Origin: Lutimaribacter salitolerans
Lineage (GTDB): Bacteria; Pseudomonadota; Alphaproteobacteria; Rhodobacterales; Rhodobacteraceae
Direction: 5' to 3'
DNA: 64,000 nt
Assembly: GCF_042677865.1 (NCBI RefSeq)
Contig: NZ_JBHUDD010000159.1
Coordinates: forward strand, 1 to 64,000
The translations under genes were made by a program, and so were the position numbers. Position 1 is the first letter of the stretch. Each line of letters begins with the position of its first letter. Positions 1 to 15,638 of this stretch are shown here, in pieces. The notes under the pieces were generated by a model. It did not search any database, had not been told where the DNA came from, and worked only from the letters and a program-made list of their open reading frames with translations.

Positions 1-83
1 AGCGTCGTCTTGCCGTGGTCAACGTGACCGATCGTGCCGATGTTCACATGCGGCTTGTTACGTTCAAACTTTGCCTTTGCCAT
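1..83 (-). CDS. tuf: Elongation factor Tu, N-terminal fragment (cut by window edge)
   Basis: The minus strand reads MAKAKFERNKPHVNIGTIGH and continues into VDHGKTTL, the universal N-terminus and start of the P-loop of EF-Tu, the GTPase that carries aminoacyl-tRNA to the ribosome. Only about 27 codons lie inside the window and the gene runs off the left edge. The ATG is at 83-81. It lies downstream of fusA in the classic str order rpsL-rpsG-fusA-tuf. The identity is secure from the motif; whether this is one of two tuf copies cannot be seen here. Confidence 0.96.
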   Translation of the reverse strand, partial: MAKAKFERNKPHVNIGTIGHVDHGKTT

Positions 84-110
84 GATGGCCTCCTGATTGT
101 CGTGTGGGTG

Positions 111-162
111 GTGGGGTCGGACCCCACCCTACGGTGGTGGGTAGGGCGGGGTTCACCCCGCC
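111..162. repeat. Back-to-back pair of REP-like hairpins between fusA and tuf
   Basis: Two short stem-loops stand head to head: GTGGGGT-CGG-ACCCCAC (111-127) running into CCCTAC, and GTAGGG running into GGCGGGG-TTCA-CCCCGCC (145-162). The shared CCCTAC/GTAGGG flank and GC stem recur at 14036-14059 between rplL and rpoB, so this looks like a small dispersed intergenic repeat. It may shape mRNA stability between fusA and tuf. No U-tract follows, so it is not a standard intrinsic terminator. Confidence 0.6.
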
Positions 163-168
163 ATCCCG

Positions 169-2292
169 TTATGCGTATTTCGACTGGATCTCTTCCGAGA
201 TGTTCTGCGGCACCGGATCATAATGCGAGAACTGCATCGTGAACTGGGCGCGGCCCGAAGACATCGACCGCAGCGTGTTGATATAGCCGAACATGTTGGC
301 CAGCGGCACGTTCGCGTCGATCGCGATCGCATTGCCGCGCGGTTCCTGACCCGAGACCTGCCCGCGCCGCGACGTAAGATCGCCGATCACGTTGCCGGTA
401 TATTCTTCGGGGGTCACGACCTCGACCTTCATCATCGGTTCCAGCAGCTTGGCCCCGGCCTTGCGCAGACCTTCGCGCATTGCCATCCGCGCCGCGATTT
501 CGAACGCCAGAACGCTCGAGTCCACGTCGTGGAACTTGCCATCGACCAGCGCCACCTTGAAGTCGATCACCGGGAAGCCCGCCAGCGGACCGGAGTCCAT
601 CACCGACTTGATGCCCTTTTCCACGCCCGGGACGTATTCCTTGGGCACGGTGCCGCCAACGATGCGCGATTCGAAGGAATAGCCTTCGCCCGGCGCTGTC
701 GGCGAGATGATCAGCTTTACCTCGGCGAACTGACCCGACCCACCCGACTGTTTCTTGTGGGTGTAGGTGTGTTCGACCTCGTGGCCGATGGTTTCACGAT
801 AGGCCACCTGCGGCGCACCGATATTGGCTTCGACCTTGAACTCGCGCTTGAGACGGTCAACCAGAATGTCCAGGTGCAGTTCGCCCATGCCCTTCATGAT
901 CGTCTGACCCGATTCAAGATCGGTTTCGACGCGGAAGGACGGGTCTTCTGCTGCCAGACGGGCCAGACCCGCCGACATCTTCTCCTGGTCACCCTTGGTC
1001 TTGGGCTCGACCGCGATCTCGATCACGGGATCGGGGAAGGTCATGGTTTCCAGAACCACCGGCGCCTTGGGATCGCACAGCGTGTCCCCCGTGGTGGTGT
1101 CCTTCAGACCGGCCAGCGCGATGATGTCGCCGGCAAATGCCTCTTCGATCTCTTCGCGGTTGTTCGAGTGCATCATCATCATGCGACCGATGCGCTCTTT
1201 CTTGCCCTTGGTCGAGTTCAGCAGGCTGTCGCCCTTTTTCATCTGACCCGAATAGATCCGCGTGAAGGTCAGCGAGCCGACGAACGGGTCGTTCATGATC
1301 TTGAACGCCAGACCAGCAAAGGGCATCGAATCGTCCGCACGGCGGGGAATGTTGCGCTCTTCGGTCTCGTCATCGGGGCTGAAGCCCATGTAATCGACCA
1401 CGTCCAGCGGGCTGGGCAGGTAGTCGACAACCGCGTTCAGCAGCGGCTGCACACCCTTGTTCTTGAACGCCGAGCCGCACAGGACAGGCACGAACTTCAT
1501 GGCCAGGGTGCCCTTGCGGATCAGCTGGCGCAGGGTCTTCACATCAGGCTCTTCGCCGTCGAGATAGGCCATCATGGCCTCGTCGTCCATTTCGACGGCG
1601 TTCTCGATCAGCTTGGCACGCCATTCGGCGGCCAGCTCCTGCAGGTCTTCGCGGATCGGCTGACGGGTCCAGGACGCGCCCAGATCCTCACCCTTCCAGG
1701 TCCATTCTTCCATGGTGACCAGGTCGATGATGCCTTCCAGCTCGGTCTCGGCGCCGATCGGAATCTGGATCGGGGCCGGGATCGCGCCGGTGCGGTCTGC
1801 GACCATCTGCACGCAGTTGAAGAAATCGGCGCCGATCTTGTCCATCTTGTTGACGAACACGATGCGCGGCACCTTGTAACGGTCGGCCTGACGCCACACG
1901 GTTTCGGTCTGCGGCTCGACGCCCGCGTTGGCGTCCAGAACGGCAACCGCGCCGTCAAGAACGGCCAACGAACGCTCGACTTCGATGGTGAAATCGACGT
2001 GGCCGGGCGTATCGATGATGTTCATGCGGTACTTGACATCGTCGGTGCCTTCGGCAGACGGGTCTTCCTGCCACTGCCAGAAGGTGGTGGTCGCCGCCGA
2101 GGTGATCGTGATGCCGCGTTCCTGCTCCTGCTCCATCCAGTCCATGGTGGCCGCACCATCGTGCACCTCACCGATGTTGTGGGACTTGCCGGTGTAGAAA
2201 AGGATACGCTCCGAGCAGGTCGTCTTGCCTGCGTCGATATGCGCCATGATACCAAAGTTGCGGTACCGTTCGAGGGGATAATCGCGTGCCAT
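169..2292 (-). CDS. fusA: Elongation factor G
   Basis: This 707-residue protein is full-length EF-G, the GTPase that drives ribosomal translocation and, with RRF, ribosome recycling. The P-loop AHIDAGKTT is at residues 17-25, followed by the switch II DTPGHVDF and NKMDK G4 motifs, then domains II to V. The ATG at 2292 gives the family N-terminus MARDYPLERYRNFGIMAHID. It follows rpsG by 24 bp in the str operon and precedes tuf. Nothing unusual is visible in the catalytic motifs. A 692-residue open frame on the opposite strand is a GC-driven shadow. Confidence 0.98.
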   Translation of the reverse strand: MARDYPLERYRNFGIMAHIDAGKTTCSERILFYTGKSHNIGEVHDGAATMDWMEQEQERGITITSAATTTFWQWQEDPSAEGTDDVKYRMNIIDTPGHVDFTIEVERSLAVLDGAVAVLDANAGVEPQTETVWRQADRYKVPRIVFVNKMDKIGADFFNCVQMVADRTGAIPAPIQIPIGAETELEGIIDLVTMEEWTWKGEDLGASWTRQPIREDLQELAAEWRAKLIENAVEMDDEAMMAYLDGEEPDVKTLRQLIRKGTLAMKFVPVLCGSAFKNKGVQPLLNAVVDYLPSPLDVVDYMGFSPDDETEERNIPRRADDSMPFAGLAFKIMNDPFVGSLTFTRIYSGQMKKGDSLLNSTKGKKERIGRMMMMHSNNREEIEEAFAGDIIALAGLKDTTTGDTLCDPKAPVVLETMTFPDPVIEIAVEPKTKGDQEKMSAGLARLAAEDPSFRVETDLESGQTIMKGMGELHLDILVDRLKREFKVEANIGAPQVAYRETIGHEVEHTYTHKKQSGGSGQFAEVKLIISPTAPGEGYSFESRIVGGTVPKEYVPGVEKGIKSVMDSGPLAGFPVIDFKVALVDGKFHDVDSSVLAFEIAARMAMREGLRKAGAKLLEPMMKVEVVTPEEYTGNVIGDLTSRRGQVSGQEPRGNAIAIDANVPLANMFGYINTLRSMSSGRAQFTMQFSHYDPVPQNISEEIQSKYA

Positions 2293-2316
2293 TTGGCCTG
2301 ATCCTTCGGGTCTGAA

Positions 2317-2787
2317 TTACCAGCGGTAATGGCTGAACGCTTTGTTGGCGTCGGCCATCTTGTGGGTGTCTTCGCGCTTTTTCACGGCAGAGCCGCGCGA
2401 CTGAACCGCATCCATCAGCTCGCCTGCAAGGCGCTCTTCCATGGTGTGTTCGTTTCGCGCGCGCGAGGCGTTGATCAGCCAGCGGATGGCCAGGGCCTCG
2501 CGGCGTTCGGGGCGCACTTCGACGGGCACCTGATAGGTGGCACCACCAACCCGGCGCGAGCGGACCTCGACCGACGGCTTGATGTTGTCCAGTGCTTCAT
2601 GGAACACCTCGACCGGGGCGCGCTTGATCTTGCCTTCGACACGCTCCAGCGCGCCATACACGATCCGCTCGGCGACCGATTTCTTGCCGGCCAGCATCAG
2701 GTTGTTCATGAACTTGGTGAGAACCCGATCACCGTACTTGGCATCGGGCAGGACTTCGCGTTTTTCAGCGGCGTGACGACGGGACAT
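2317..2787 (-). CDS. rpsG: 30S ribosomal protein S7
   Basis: The 156-residue product matches S7 throughout: MSRRHAAEKRE at the start, the conserved FMNNLMLAGKKSVAERIVY block, RSRRVGGATYQVPVEV, and the SHYRW C-terminus. S7 binds the 3' major domain of 16S rRNA, nucleates assembly of the 30S head, and in many bacteria represses the str operon by binding its mRNA. It follows rpsL by 12 bp and is co-transcribed with fusA. Length and start are standard. Confidence 0.98.
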   Translation of the reverse strand: MSRRHAAEKREVLPDAKYGDRVLTKFMNNLMLAGKKSVAERIVYGALERVEGKIKRAPVEVFHEALDNIKPSVEVRSRRVGGATYQVPVEVRPERREALAIRWLINASRARNEHTMEERLAGELMDAVQSRGSAVKKREDTHKMADANKAFSHYRW

Positions 2788-2799
2788 CTGTTGATCCTC

Positions 2800-3171
2800 T
2801 TACTTCGGACGCTTCGCGCCATATTTCGAACGGCGCTGCTTACGATCCTTGACGCCCTGGGTATCCAGAACACCGCGCAGGATGTGATAACGCACACCGG
2901 GAAGGTCTTTGACACGGCCGCCACGGATCAGGACAACCGAGTGTTCCTGAAGGTTGTGGCTTTCACCGGGAATATAGCTGATGACCTCGTAGCCGTTGGT
3001 CAGGCGCACCTTGGCAACCTTACGCATGGCCGAGTTCGGCTTTTTCGGTGTCGTGGTATAAACTCGTGTGCAAACGCCCCGCTTTTGCGGGTTCCCTTCA
3101 AGGTGAAGGGATTTGGAGCGTTTCACTTTGGGCTGCCGCGGCTTGCGGATCAGCTGTTGGATCGTTGGCAT
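2800..3171 (-). CDS. rpsL: 30S ribosomal protein S12
   Basis: The 123-residue product starts MPTIQQLIRKPR and contains the decoding-centre segments TTPKKPNSAMRKVAKVRL and LIRGGRVKDLPGVRYH. S12 monitors codon-anticodon pairing and is the classic streptomycin-resistance locus; the PKKPNS segment has the ordinary lysines. The frame stays open another 53 codons upstream, but the family start is the ATG at 3171. It is the first gene of the str transcription unit and has its own promoter about 230 bp upstream. Confidence 0.98.
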   Translation of the reverse strand: MPTIQQLIRKPRQPKVKRSKSLHLEGNPQKRGVCTRVYTTTPKKPNSAMRKVAKVRLTNGYEVISYIPGESHNLQEHSVVLIRGGRVKDLPGVRYHILRGVLDTQGVKDRKQRRSKYGAKRPK

Positions 3172-3396
3172 TCGGTCTCTTTCCCCGTCTATCAACACAT
3201 GTGTCAGCGCGGGCATCCCCGCAGGTTTCTGTCCAATCTTCACCTTGCGCGTCCACAAAGCGAAAAGACCGCCATCGTTCCCATTCCGAGGTGAACGACG
3301 CGGTGAGCTTCCAGAGGATCGGGGCACCAATAGCCCGGATCGTGGCCACTACGATTTTGATATCGGCAAAGGGGAGACCCCGAGCCGGATGTGGCG

Positions 3397-3425
3397 CGTA
3401 TAGGGGGAGTCGTTGGGGTTGTCAA
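3397..3425 (-). promoter_or_regulatory. Sigma70-type promoter of the rpsL-rpsG-fusA-tuf operon
   Basis: On the minus strand a perfect TTGACA (3425-3420) is separated by exactly 17 bp from TATACG (3402-3397). Transcription would start near 3390, giving a leader of about 220 nt before rpsL. It lies just past the stop of the preceding rhamnosyltransferase-like gene, so the str operon need not depend on read-through. The assignment rests only on consensus match and spacing. Confidence 0.75.
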
Positions 3426-3449
3426 CAAGCCGCTGATGCTTCCGGTCAC

Positions 3450-4295
3450 TCAACCGCCATGCAACAGGCGCAACCATGCCGCCTGCGCCCCGGGCAGGTC
3501 AAACGCAAACCTCTCGTGCAGGGTCTGTGGCAGTTTGGCCTCGTCATGCCAGGCCTCTTCGGCATTGTGCGGGCTGTGTGCCACGCTGCTGTCGTTGCCG
3601 CCATGCGCCCCGCGCAGGTACATCGGCACCTTGGGAAAGGTCACCGTCGGGATGCGCTTCCACATTTGGGCATGGTTGAAATCCAGCAGGCTCTGATCGC
3701 TTTGCGGACGTTGATAGACCACCAGCGCGGGCGTCCAGTAGCGCGTGGTCACCGGTTGCAGGGTGATCCCGTCATGTTCGGTCCGCAAGATGTAGCCGCG
3801 GTTGAAATCCAGCGCCAGCTTGCCGCCCGACCGGAACAGCGCCTTGATCCGGGTGAACATGTCGCGCGTGCGTTCGATGAAATCCACCGCCACCGCGTCA
3901 TCGTCATCGATGCGAAACTCGGCCACAGCGCGGGCGTCGCCTTCGCGCGACTCCTGCATCACGCGGCGGCAGATCTCCTGATGCGGTTGGCCCTCGGGGG
4001 CAAAGACCGGCCTGATCTGCGGGATGTCTGCGATCAGGTTCAGCACCCGCCCGCGCGCCTCGCCCGGCAACCGATCGCCCATCAGAAGGATCACGGTGAA
4101 ATCCGGGTCGGTCTGCGCGCGCAGCGGCGGCAGCACCACGTGCTCCAGATAAAACAGCCGCAACTCCAGCCTTGCGGGATCATACAGATCCGCCCGGATC
4201 GCCGCCAATCCGCCCTTGGCATCACGCTGGAACGCACCGGGGGCCGAAGGATAGTTCCACCGGCACAGCCCCAGCGCCTGCACCCGCAGGCTCAT
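3450..4295 (-). CDS. Putative rhamnosyltransferase-like glycosyltransferase
   Basis: The 281-residue product opens with QALGLCRWNYPS, then LYDPARLELRLFYLEHVVLPPLRAQTDPDF and a DIPQIRPVF segment. This is the layout of the putative rhamnosyl transferase family (PF11316), thought to add sugars to surface polysaccharide. The acidic run RIDDDDAVAVDF at about 128-139 looks like a DxD-type nucleotide-sugar/metal site. The start at 4295 overlaps the stop of the upstream EamA gene (ATGA), so the two are translationally coupled. The frame is open far upstream, but that part is the exporter gene read in another frame. Family is fairly clear; the sugar and acceptor are not. Confidence 0.75.
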   Translation of the reverse strand: MSLRVQALGLCRWNYPSAPGAFQRDAKGGLAAIRADLYDPARLELRLFYLEHVVLPPLRAQTDPDFTVILLMGDRLPGEARGRVLNLIADIPQIRPVFAPEGQPHQEICRRVMQESREGDARAVAEFRIDDDDAVAVDFIERTRDMFTRIKALFRSGGKLALDFNRGYILRTEHDGITLQPVTTRYWTPALVVYQRPQSDQSLLDFNHAQMWKRIPTVTFPKVPMYLRGAHGGNDSSVAHSPHNAEEAWHDEAKLPQTLHERFAFDLPGAQAAWLRLLHGG

Positions 4296-5188
4296 GCCTT
4301 CAACCTGCCGCGCCGGACCAACTGGCCTTCGCGGTACAGCGTGAATATCCCCATCCCCACCACGATGGCCGCGCCCAGCAGGGTCAGCGGCTCGGGCCAG
4401 TCGCCGAACACCAGCCAGCCCAACACCAGCGCCCAGATCAGACCGGTATAGCGGAACGGCGTGACAAAAGCGATTTCGCCCACCCGCATCACCATGATCG
4501 AGGACAGGTAGCCGCCGATCACCATCACCGACGCCGCCAGCACCAGCAGGGCTGCGTTCAGATCCAGCGCGGCCCACTCGTCCAGCACGCTGCCCAGACC
4601 GAAAAACGCCATCACCGCCCCCGAGGTCAGGAAGGTGACCAGCAACGACGGTGTCTCGGCGCTCAGCTTGCGGGTGGACAGGTCGCGCATGGTCACGAAA
4701 CACACGGCGATCAGCGCATAGAGGGAATAGAGCGTGAACCCCTCGGTCCCCGGCCGCACGATCAGCATCACGCCCACCAGCCCGATCAGGATCGCCCCCA
4801 TTCGCCGCCAGCCCAGCGGCTCCTTGAACACCAGTGTCGCTGCCAGCGTGACGATCAGCGGCAGCGATTGCAGGATCGCGGTGACATTGGCCAGCGGCAT
4901 GTTGAACAGCGCGGTCAGAAAGAAATAGGCCGCGCCCACTTCGGCCACCAGCCGCAGGGCGACCAGTCTCCAGTCGCGGCGCGGGATCGCCCGGGCAAAG
5001 GCCCCCATCCGCCAGGCCAGCACACCCACCATCACCGTGGTCAGCAGCCCGCGCAGAAACAGCAGCTGGAACAGCGGCAGGGTGCCCGCCAGCATCTTCA
5101 CGAAGGTGTCGTTGAGGGTAAAGGCGGCCATGCTGGCCATCATCAGCAGCGCGCCCTTGAAATTGTCGCTCAGCCCCGCCGCTGTCAT
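4292..5188 (-). CDS. EamA/DMT-family membrane transporter
   Basis: About ten hydrophobic segments and two internally similar halves of five segments mark this as a drug/metabolite transporter (EamA) protein, normally an exporter of small metabolites or amino acids. The start is set at the ATG at 5188, preceded by a strong GGAGG, giving 298 residues and MTAAGLSDNFKGALLMM; the frame is open 37 codons further up but without a better site. It overlaps the glycosyltransferase start by 4 bp. Both lie between rpoC and rpsL, an insertion into an otherwise conserved block. The substrate cannot be inferred. Confidence 0.85.
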   Translation of the reverse strand: MTAAGLSDNFKGALLMMASMAAFTLNDTFVKMLAGTLPLFQLLFLRGLLTTVMVGVLAWRMGAFARAIPRRDWRLVALRLVAEVGAAYFFLTALFNMPLANVTAILQSLPLIVTLAATLVFKEPLGWRRMGAILIGLVGVMLIVRPGTEGFTLYSLYALIAVCFVTMRDLSTRKLSAETPSLLVTFLTSGAVMAFFGLGSVLDEWAALDLNAALLVLAASVMVIGGYLSSIMVMRVGEIAFVTPFRYTGLIWALVLGWLVFGDWPEPLTLLGAAIVVGMGIFTLYREGQLVRRGRLKA

Positions 5189-5260
5189 CGCCCTGCCCCC
5201 CTCCGTCACATGCTGTGACGAAACACCGTATCGCCACGAATGAAAAGCCCCGCCCAAAAC

Positions 5261-5289
5261 AAAAAAGGCCCCGCTGATGCGGGGCCTTT
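5261..5289 (-). terminator. Intrinsic terminator after rpoC
   Basis: On the minus strand AAAGGCCCCGC-ATCA-GCGGGGCCTTTTTT forms a perfect GC stem followed directly by a T run, 22 bp after the rpoC stop. This is a textbook Rho-independent terminator and separates rpoC from the EamA exporter gene. Confidence 0.92.
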
Positions 5290-5310
5290 CGCGTGTCACT
5301 CAGGCTGCGA

Positions 5311-9555
<4,245 letters not shown>

Positions 9556-9597
9556 CTTCAGATCCTTGAATTCGGGCTGGAAAGAGGACAGGGGGCC

Positions 9598-9621
9598 GAG
9601 ATTTTTCGTCCGAAAAATCTC
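9598..9621. repeat. Perfect 11-bp stem-loop in the rpoB-rpoC spacer (proximal to rpoC)
   Basis: GAGATTTTTCG-TC-CGAAAAATCTC is a perfect inverted repeat with a 2-nt centre, about 43 bp upstream of the rpoC start codon. It resembles the second palindrome 20 bp away (9641-9668), sharing a T-run, a central CG pair and an A-run. In RNA both fold as AU-rich hairpins. Likely roles are mRNA processing or stabilisation between rpoB and rpoC; that is inference. Confidence 0.7.
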
Positions 9622-9640
9622 GCGCGCCCCGCGGTGATCC

Positions 9641-9662
9641 GCGTAAATTTTCGCACGAAAAT

Positions 9663-9668
<6 letters not shown>
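9641..9668. repeat. Perfect 13-bp stem-loop overlapping the rpoB stop codon
   Basis: GCGTAAATTTTCG-CA-CGAAAATTTACGC is a perfect inverted repeat whose arm contains the last alanine codon and the TAA stop of rpoB. It forms a tandem pair with the stem at 9598-9621 and shares its design. Ribosomes terminating on rpoB would have to melt it. Confidence 0.75.
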
Positions 9669-13805
<4,137 letters not shown>

Positions 13806-13986
13806 GTGTAAGGTCGCCTTTCGTTTCTCATCAAGCGCCATAGCCGTCGGGCCCCGGCCATGCGCCTATCCGAAACAGGGGATTCACGATCAATGCCTGG
13901 GCGTTGTCCCACCAACGCCCTCCCGATCCTGTGAACCGCACCTTGGAAAACGCCCCGCAGCAGGGGGCCCTTGCCAAGACAGGTTC

Positions 13987-14016
13987 GGCTGGCCCCGGAT
14001 CTTGCCGGGACCAGCC
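13987..14016 (-). other. Long hairpin in the rplL-rpoB leader
   Basis: GGCTGGCCCCGG-N6-CCGGGACCAGCC is a 12-bp stem with one G-T type mismatch. It stands in the same relative place as the RNase III processing hairpin of the E. coli rplL-rpoB spacer, so an mRNA processing role for partial uncoupling of rpoBC from the L10-L12 genes is plausible. No U-tract follows. Confidence 0.55.
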
Positions 14017-14035
14017 ACGCTGTCTGGTGATGGTC

Positions 14036-14059
14036 GGGGTGGGTTGGCACCCACCCTAC
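14036..14059. repeat. REP-like hairpin, second copy, in the rplL-rpoB spacer
   Basis: GGTGGGT-TGGC-ACCCACC followed by CCTAC has the same stem-plus-CCCTAC layout as the two units at 111-162. It adds a third stem to the 291-bp spacer between rplL and rpoB. Confidence 0.55.
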
Positions 14060-14063
14060 CTGC

Positions 14064-14090
14064 GCGGCACGCCTTGCAAGGCAGTGCCGC
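14064..14090 (-). terminator. Stem-loop directly after rplL (attenuator-like)
   Basis: GCGGCAC and GTGCCGC pair around an inner GCCTTGC/GCAAGGC stem with a single bulged base, only 7 bp beyond the rplL stop. The stem is strong, but no T run follows on the minus strand. It is better read as a partial terminator or 3'-end stabiliser that lets rplL exceed rpoB expression. Confidence 0.5.
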
Positions 14091-14096
14091 CCACCA

Positions 14097-14477
14097 TTAC
14101 TTCAGTTCGACTTCGGCGCCAGCTGCTTCCAGCTTGCCCTTGATCTCGTCGGCTTCGGCTTTCGACACGCCTTCCTTGACGGCCTTGCCACCGGCTTCCA
14201 CCAGATCCTTGGCCTCTTTCAGGCCCAGACCGGTGATGGCGCGGACTTCCTTGATCACGTTGATCTTGGAGGCACCGGCTGCCTTCAGGATGACGTCGAA
14301 CTCGGTCTGCTCTTCAGCAGCCTCGCCACCGGCGTCGCCTGCGGGGCCGGCCATCATCACTGCGCCGCCAGCGGCGGGCTCGATGCCGTACTCATCCTTC
14401 AGGATGGTTTTCAGTTCCTGTGCTTCGAGAAGCGTCAGATTAACGATCTCTTCCGCGAGTTTTTTCAGATCAGCCAT
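14097..14477 (-). CDS. rplL: 50S ribosomal protein L7/L12
   Basis: The 126-residue acidic protein starts MADLKKLAEEIVNLTLLEAQEL, has the alanine/glycine-rich hinge, and ends with the factor-binding domain ASKINVIKEVRAITGLGLKEAKDLVE. L7/L12 forms the mobile stalk that recruits and activates EF-G, EF-Tu and initiation factors. The start at 14477 is the family start; six further in-frame codons upstream are not used. It follows rplJ by about 70 bp. Since L12 is needed in several copies per ribosome, the hairpin just after it fits a boost over rpoB. Confidence 0.98.
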   Translation of the reverse strand: MADLKKLAEEIVNLTLLEAQELKTILKDEYGIEPAAGGAVMMAGPAGDAGGEAAEEQTEFDVILKAAGASKINVIKEVRAITGLGLKEAKDLVEAGGKAVKEGVSKAEADEIKGKLEAAGAEVELK

Positions 14478-14547
14478 TTTACTGTTTCCGTTCATCTAGA
14501 TGTGTTCCAACGTCAGGCAAAAGCCACGACGCGGGGGTTTTGGTTGC

Positions 14548-15066
14548 TCAAGCCGCCTCGGCCTTCTCTTCGATGGTCGAGAGGATGCTCGCGATGTTCG
14601 AAGCAGGTGCGCCAATGGCCCCGGCAATGTTCGAAGCAGGTGCGCCGATGCAGCCCACGATCGAAGCGATAAGCTCCTCACGCGACGGCATTTTCGACAC
14701 GGCCTCGACACCGGCCCGGTCCAGTGCGGTCTCGCCCATTGCACCGCCAAGGATTTCGAACTTCTTGTTCGCCTTGGCATAGTCCTCGGCCACCTTGGCT
14801 GCCGCCACGGGGTCCTCGGAATAGGCAAGTACCGTCATGCCCGACAGAAGGTCAGCAATGCTTGCGCAGGGCTTTCCATCCAGGGCAATCTTGGCGAGCC
14901 TGTTCTTGGCAACGCGCACGGACCCGCCAGCTTCGCGCATCTTCGCGCGCAGGTCCTGCATTTCAGCAACCGTGATCCCCGCGTAGTGGGCTACCACCAC
15001 GACGCCAGAGCTTTCGAAGATCTGGCCGAGTTCATCGACCACTTTCTCTTTCTGGGCTCTATCCAC
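14548..15066 (-). CDS. rplJ: 50S ribosomal protein L10
   Basis: The 172-residue protein begins (GTG at 15066) VDRAQKEKVVDELGQIF and carries the KNRLAKIAL and MGETALDRAGV blocks of L10, which anchors the L7/L12 stalk and represses its own operon by binding the leader. The GTG start is supported by GGAG a few bases upstream. The C-terminal L12-binding helix has a tandem repeat: IGAPASNIA occurs twice in a row (DNA near 14590-14660), as expected where extra L12 dimers bind. The leader upstream is about 570 bp. Confidence 0.97.
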   Translation of the reverse strand: MDRAQKEKVVDELGQIFESSGVVVVAHYAGITVAEMQDLRAKMREAGGSVRVAKNRLAKIALDGKPCASIADLLSGMTVLAYSEDPVAAAKVAEDYAKANKKFEILGGAMGETALDRAGVEAVSKMPSREELIASIVGCIGAPASNIAGAIGAPASNIASILSTIEEKAEAA

Positions 15067-15262
15067 AGTTTCACTCCAAGTTTGGGGGTTACCCCCCGGC
15101 TCACTTCTGTCAACCTTGCGGCTGACACTCATGTCCGAATACGGGGCAACGCCAAAACCGCCCAAGGGAAACCCCCGGCCAATCTGGTTCTCCCGTCTCA
15201 GGCAGGAAATTAAGAAAGGCAGAATCACCCTTCACCCACCGTCTTGGACAGGCCAAACCGCA

Positions 15263-15290
15263 AAAGGGATTCGCATACACGAATCCCTTT
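15263..15290 (-). promoter_or_regulatory. 11-bp stem hairpin in the rplJ leader
   Basis: AAAGGGATTCG-N6-CGAATCCCTTT is perfect and is followed on the minus strand by TTTTGCGG, so it could terminate or attenuate. A TTGACC hexamer lies just upstream on the same strand, so the stem could alternatively be an operator overlapping a promoter. Both arms contain a GANTC site, the target of the CcrM methylase of alphaproteobacteria. Confidence 0.5.
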
Positions 15291-15601
15291 ACGGCGTGGT
15301 CAAGGGTGCGTGTACTGACCCTGCACACGATTGTCTATCGGCTTTTTAACGCAAGATGGTGCAGGATCGCAAAATGCGGGCCGCCTGCTTGGGAATGTGG
15401 GGGACTCACCGCTCGTCGTGCCAGCCGCCTCACACCACACGCCGATCACCGCAAATCTTGGCGCATCAGCATCTTAGACACGAAACCCCGGCTTGGTCAC
15501 AGGGCCGCTGCCTTGCCCGCGCAGCACGGCAGGCCGTAAGGGCAGTTACAGGGCAATGAACATTTCGTGAAGTTGTGCCAATTGTACCTGGGCACACAAG
15601 G

Positions 15602-15630
15602 AAAACGGGCGGCGCCTGTCGCGCCGCCCG
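15602..15630 (-). terminator. Intrinsic terminator after rplA
   Basis: On the minus strand a 10-bp stem CGGGCGGCGC-N5-GCGCCGCCCG is followed by TTTTCC, starting 9 bp after the rplA stop. It separates rplK-rplA from rplJ-rplL-rpoB. Confidence 0.82.
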
Positions 15631-15638
15631 GGATCATC

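Larger units (their letters stand above)
15067..15638. other. 572-bp non-coding leader between rplA and rplJ
   Basis: No convincing gene lies here; the short frames have no family features. It contains the rplA terminator (15602-15630) and a strong hairpin (15263-15290) on the way to rplJ. In other bacteria the L10 leader binds an L10-(L12)4 complex for autogenous control, so a regulatory RNA here is expected. The specific L10-binding kink-turn could not be identified by eye. Confidence 0.6.
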
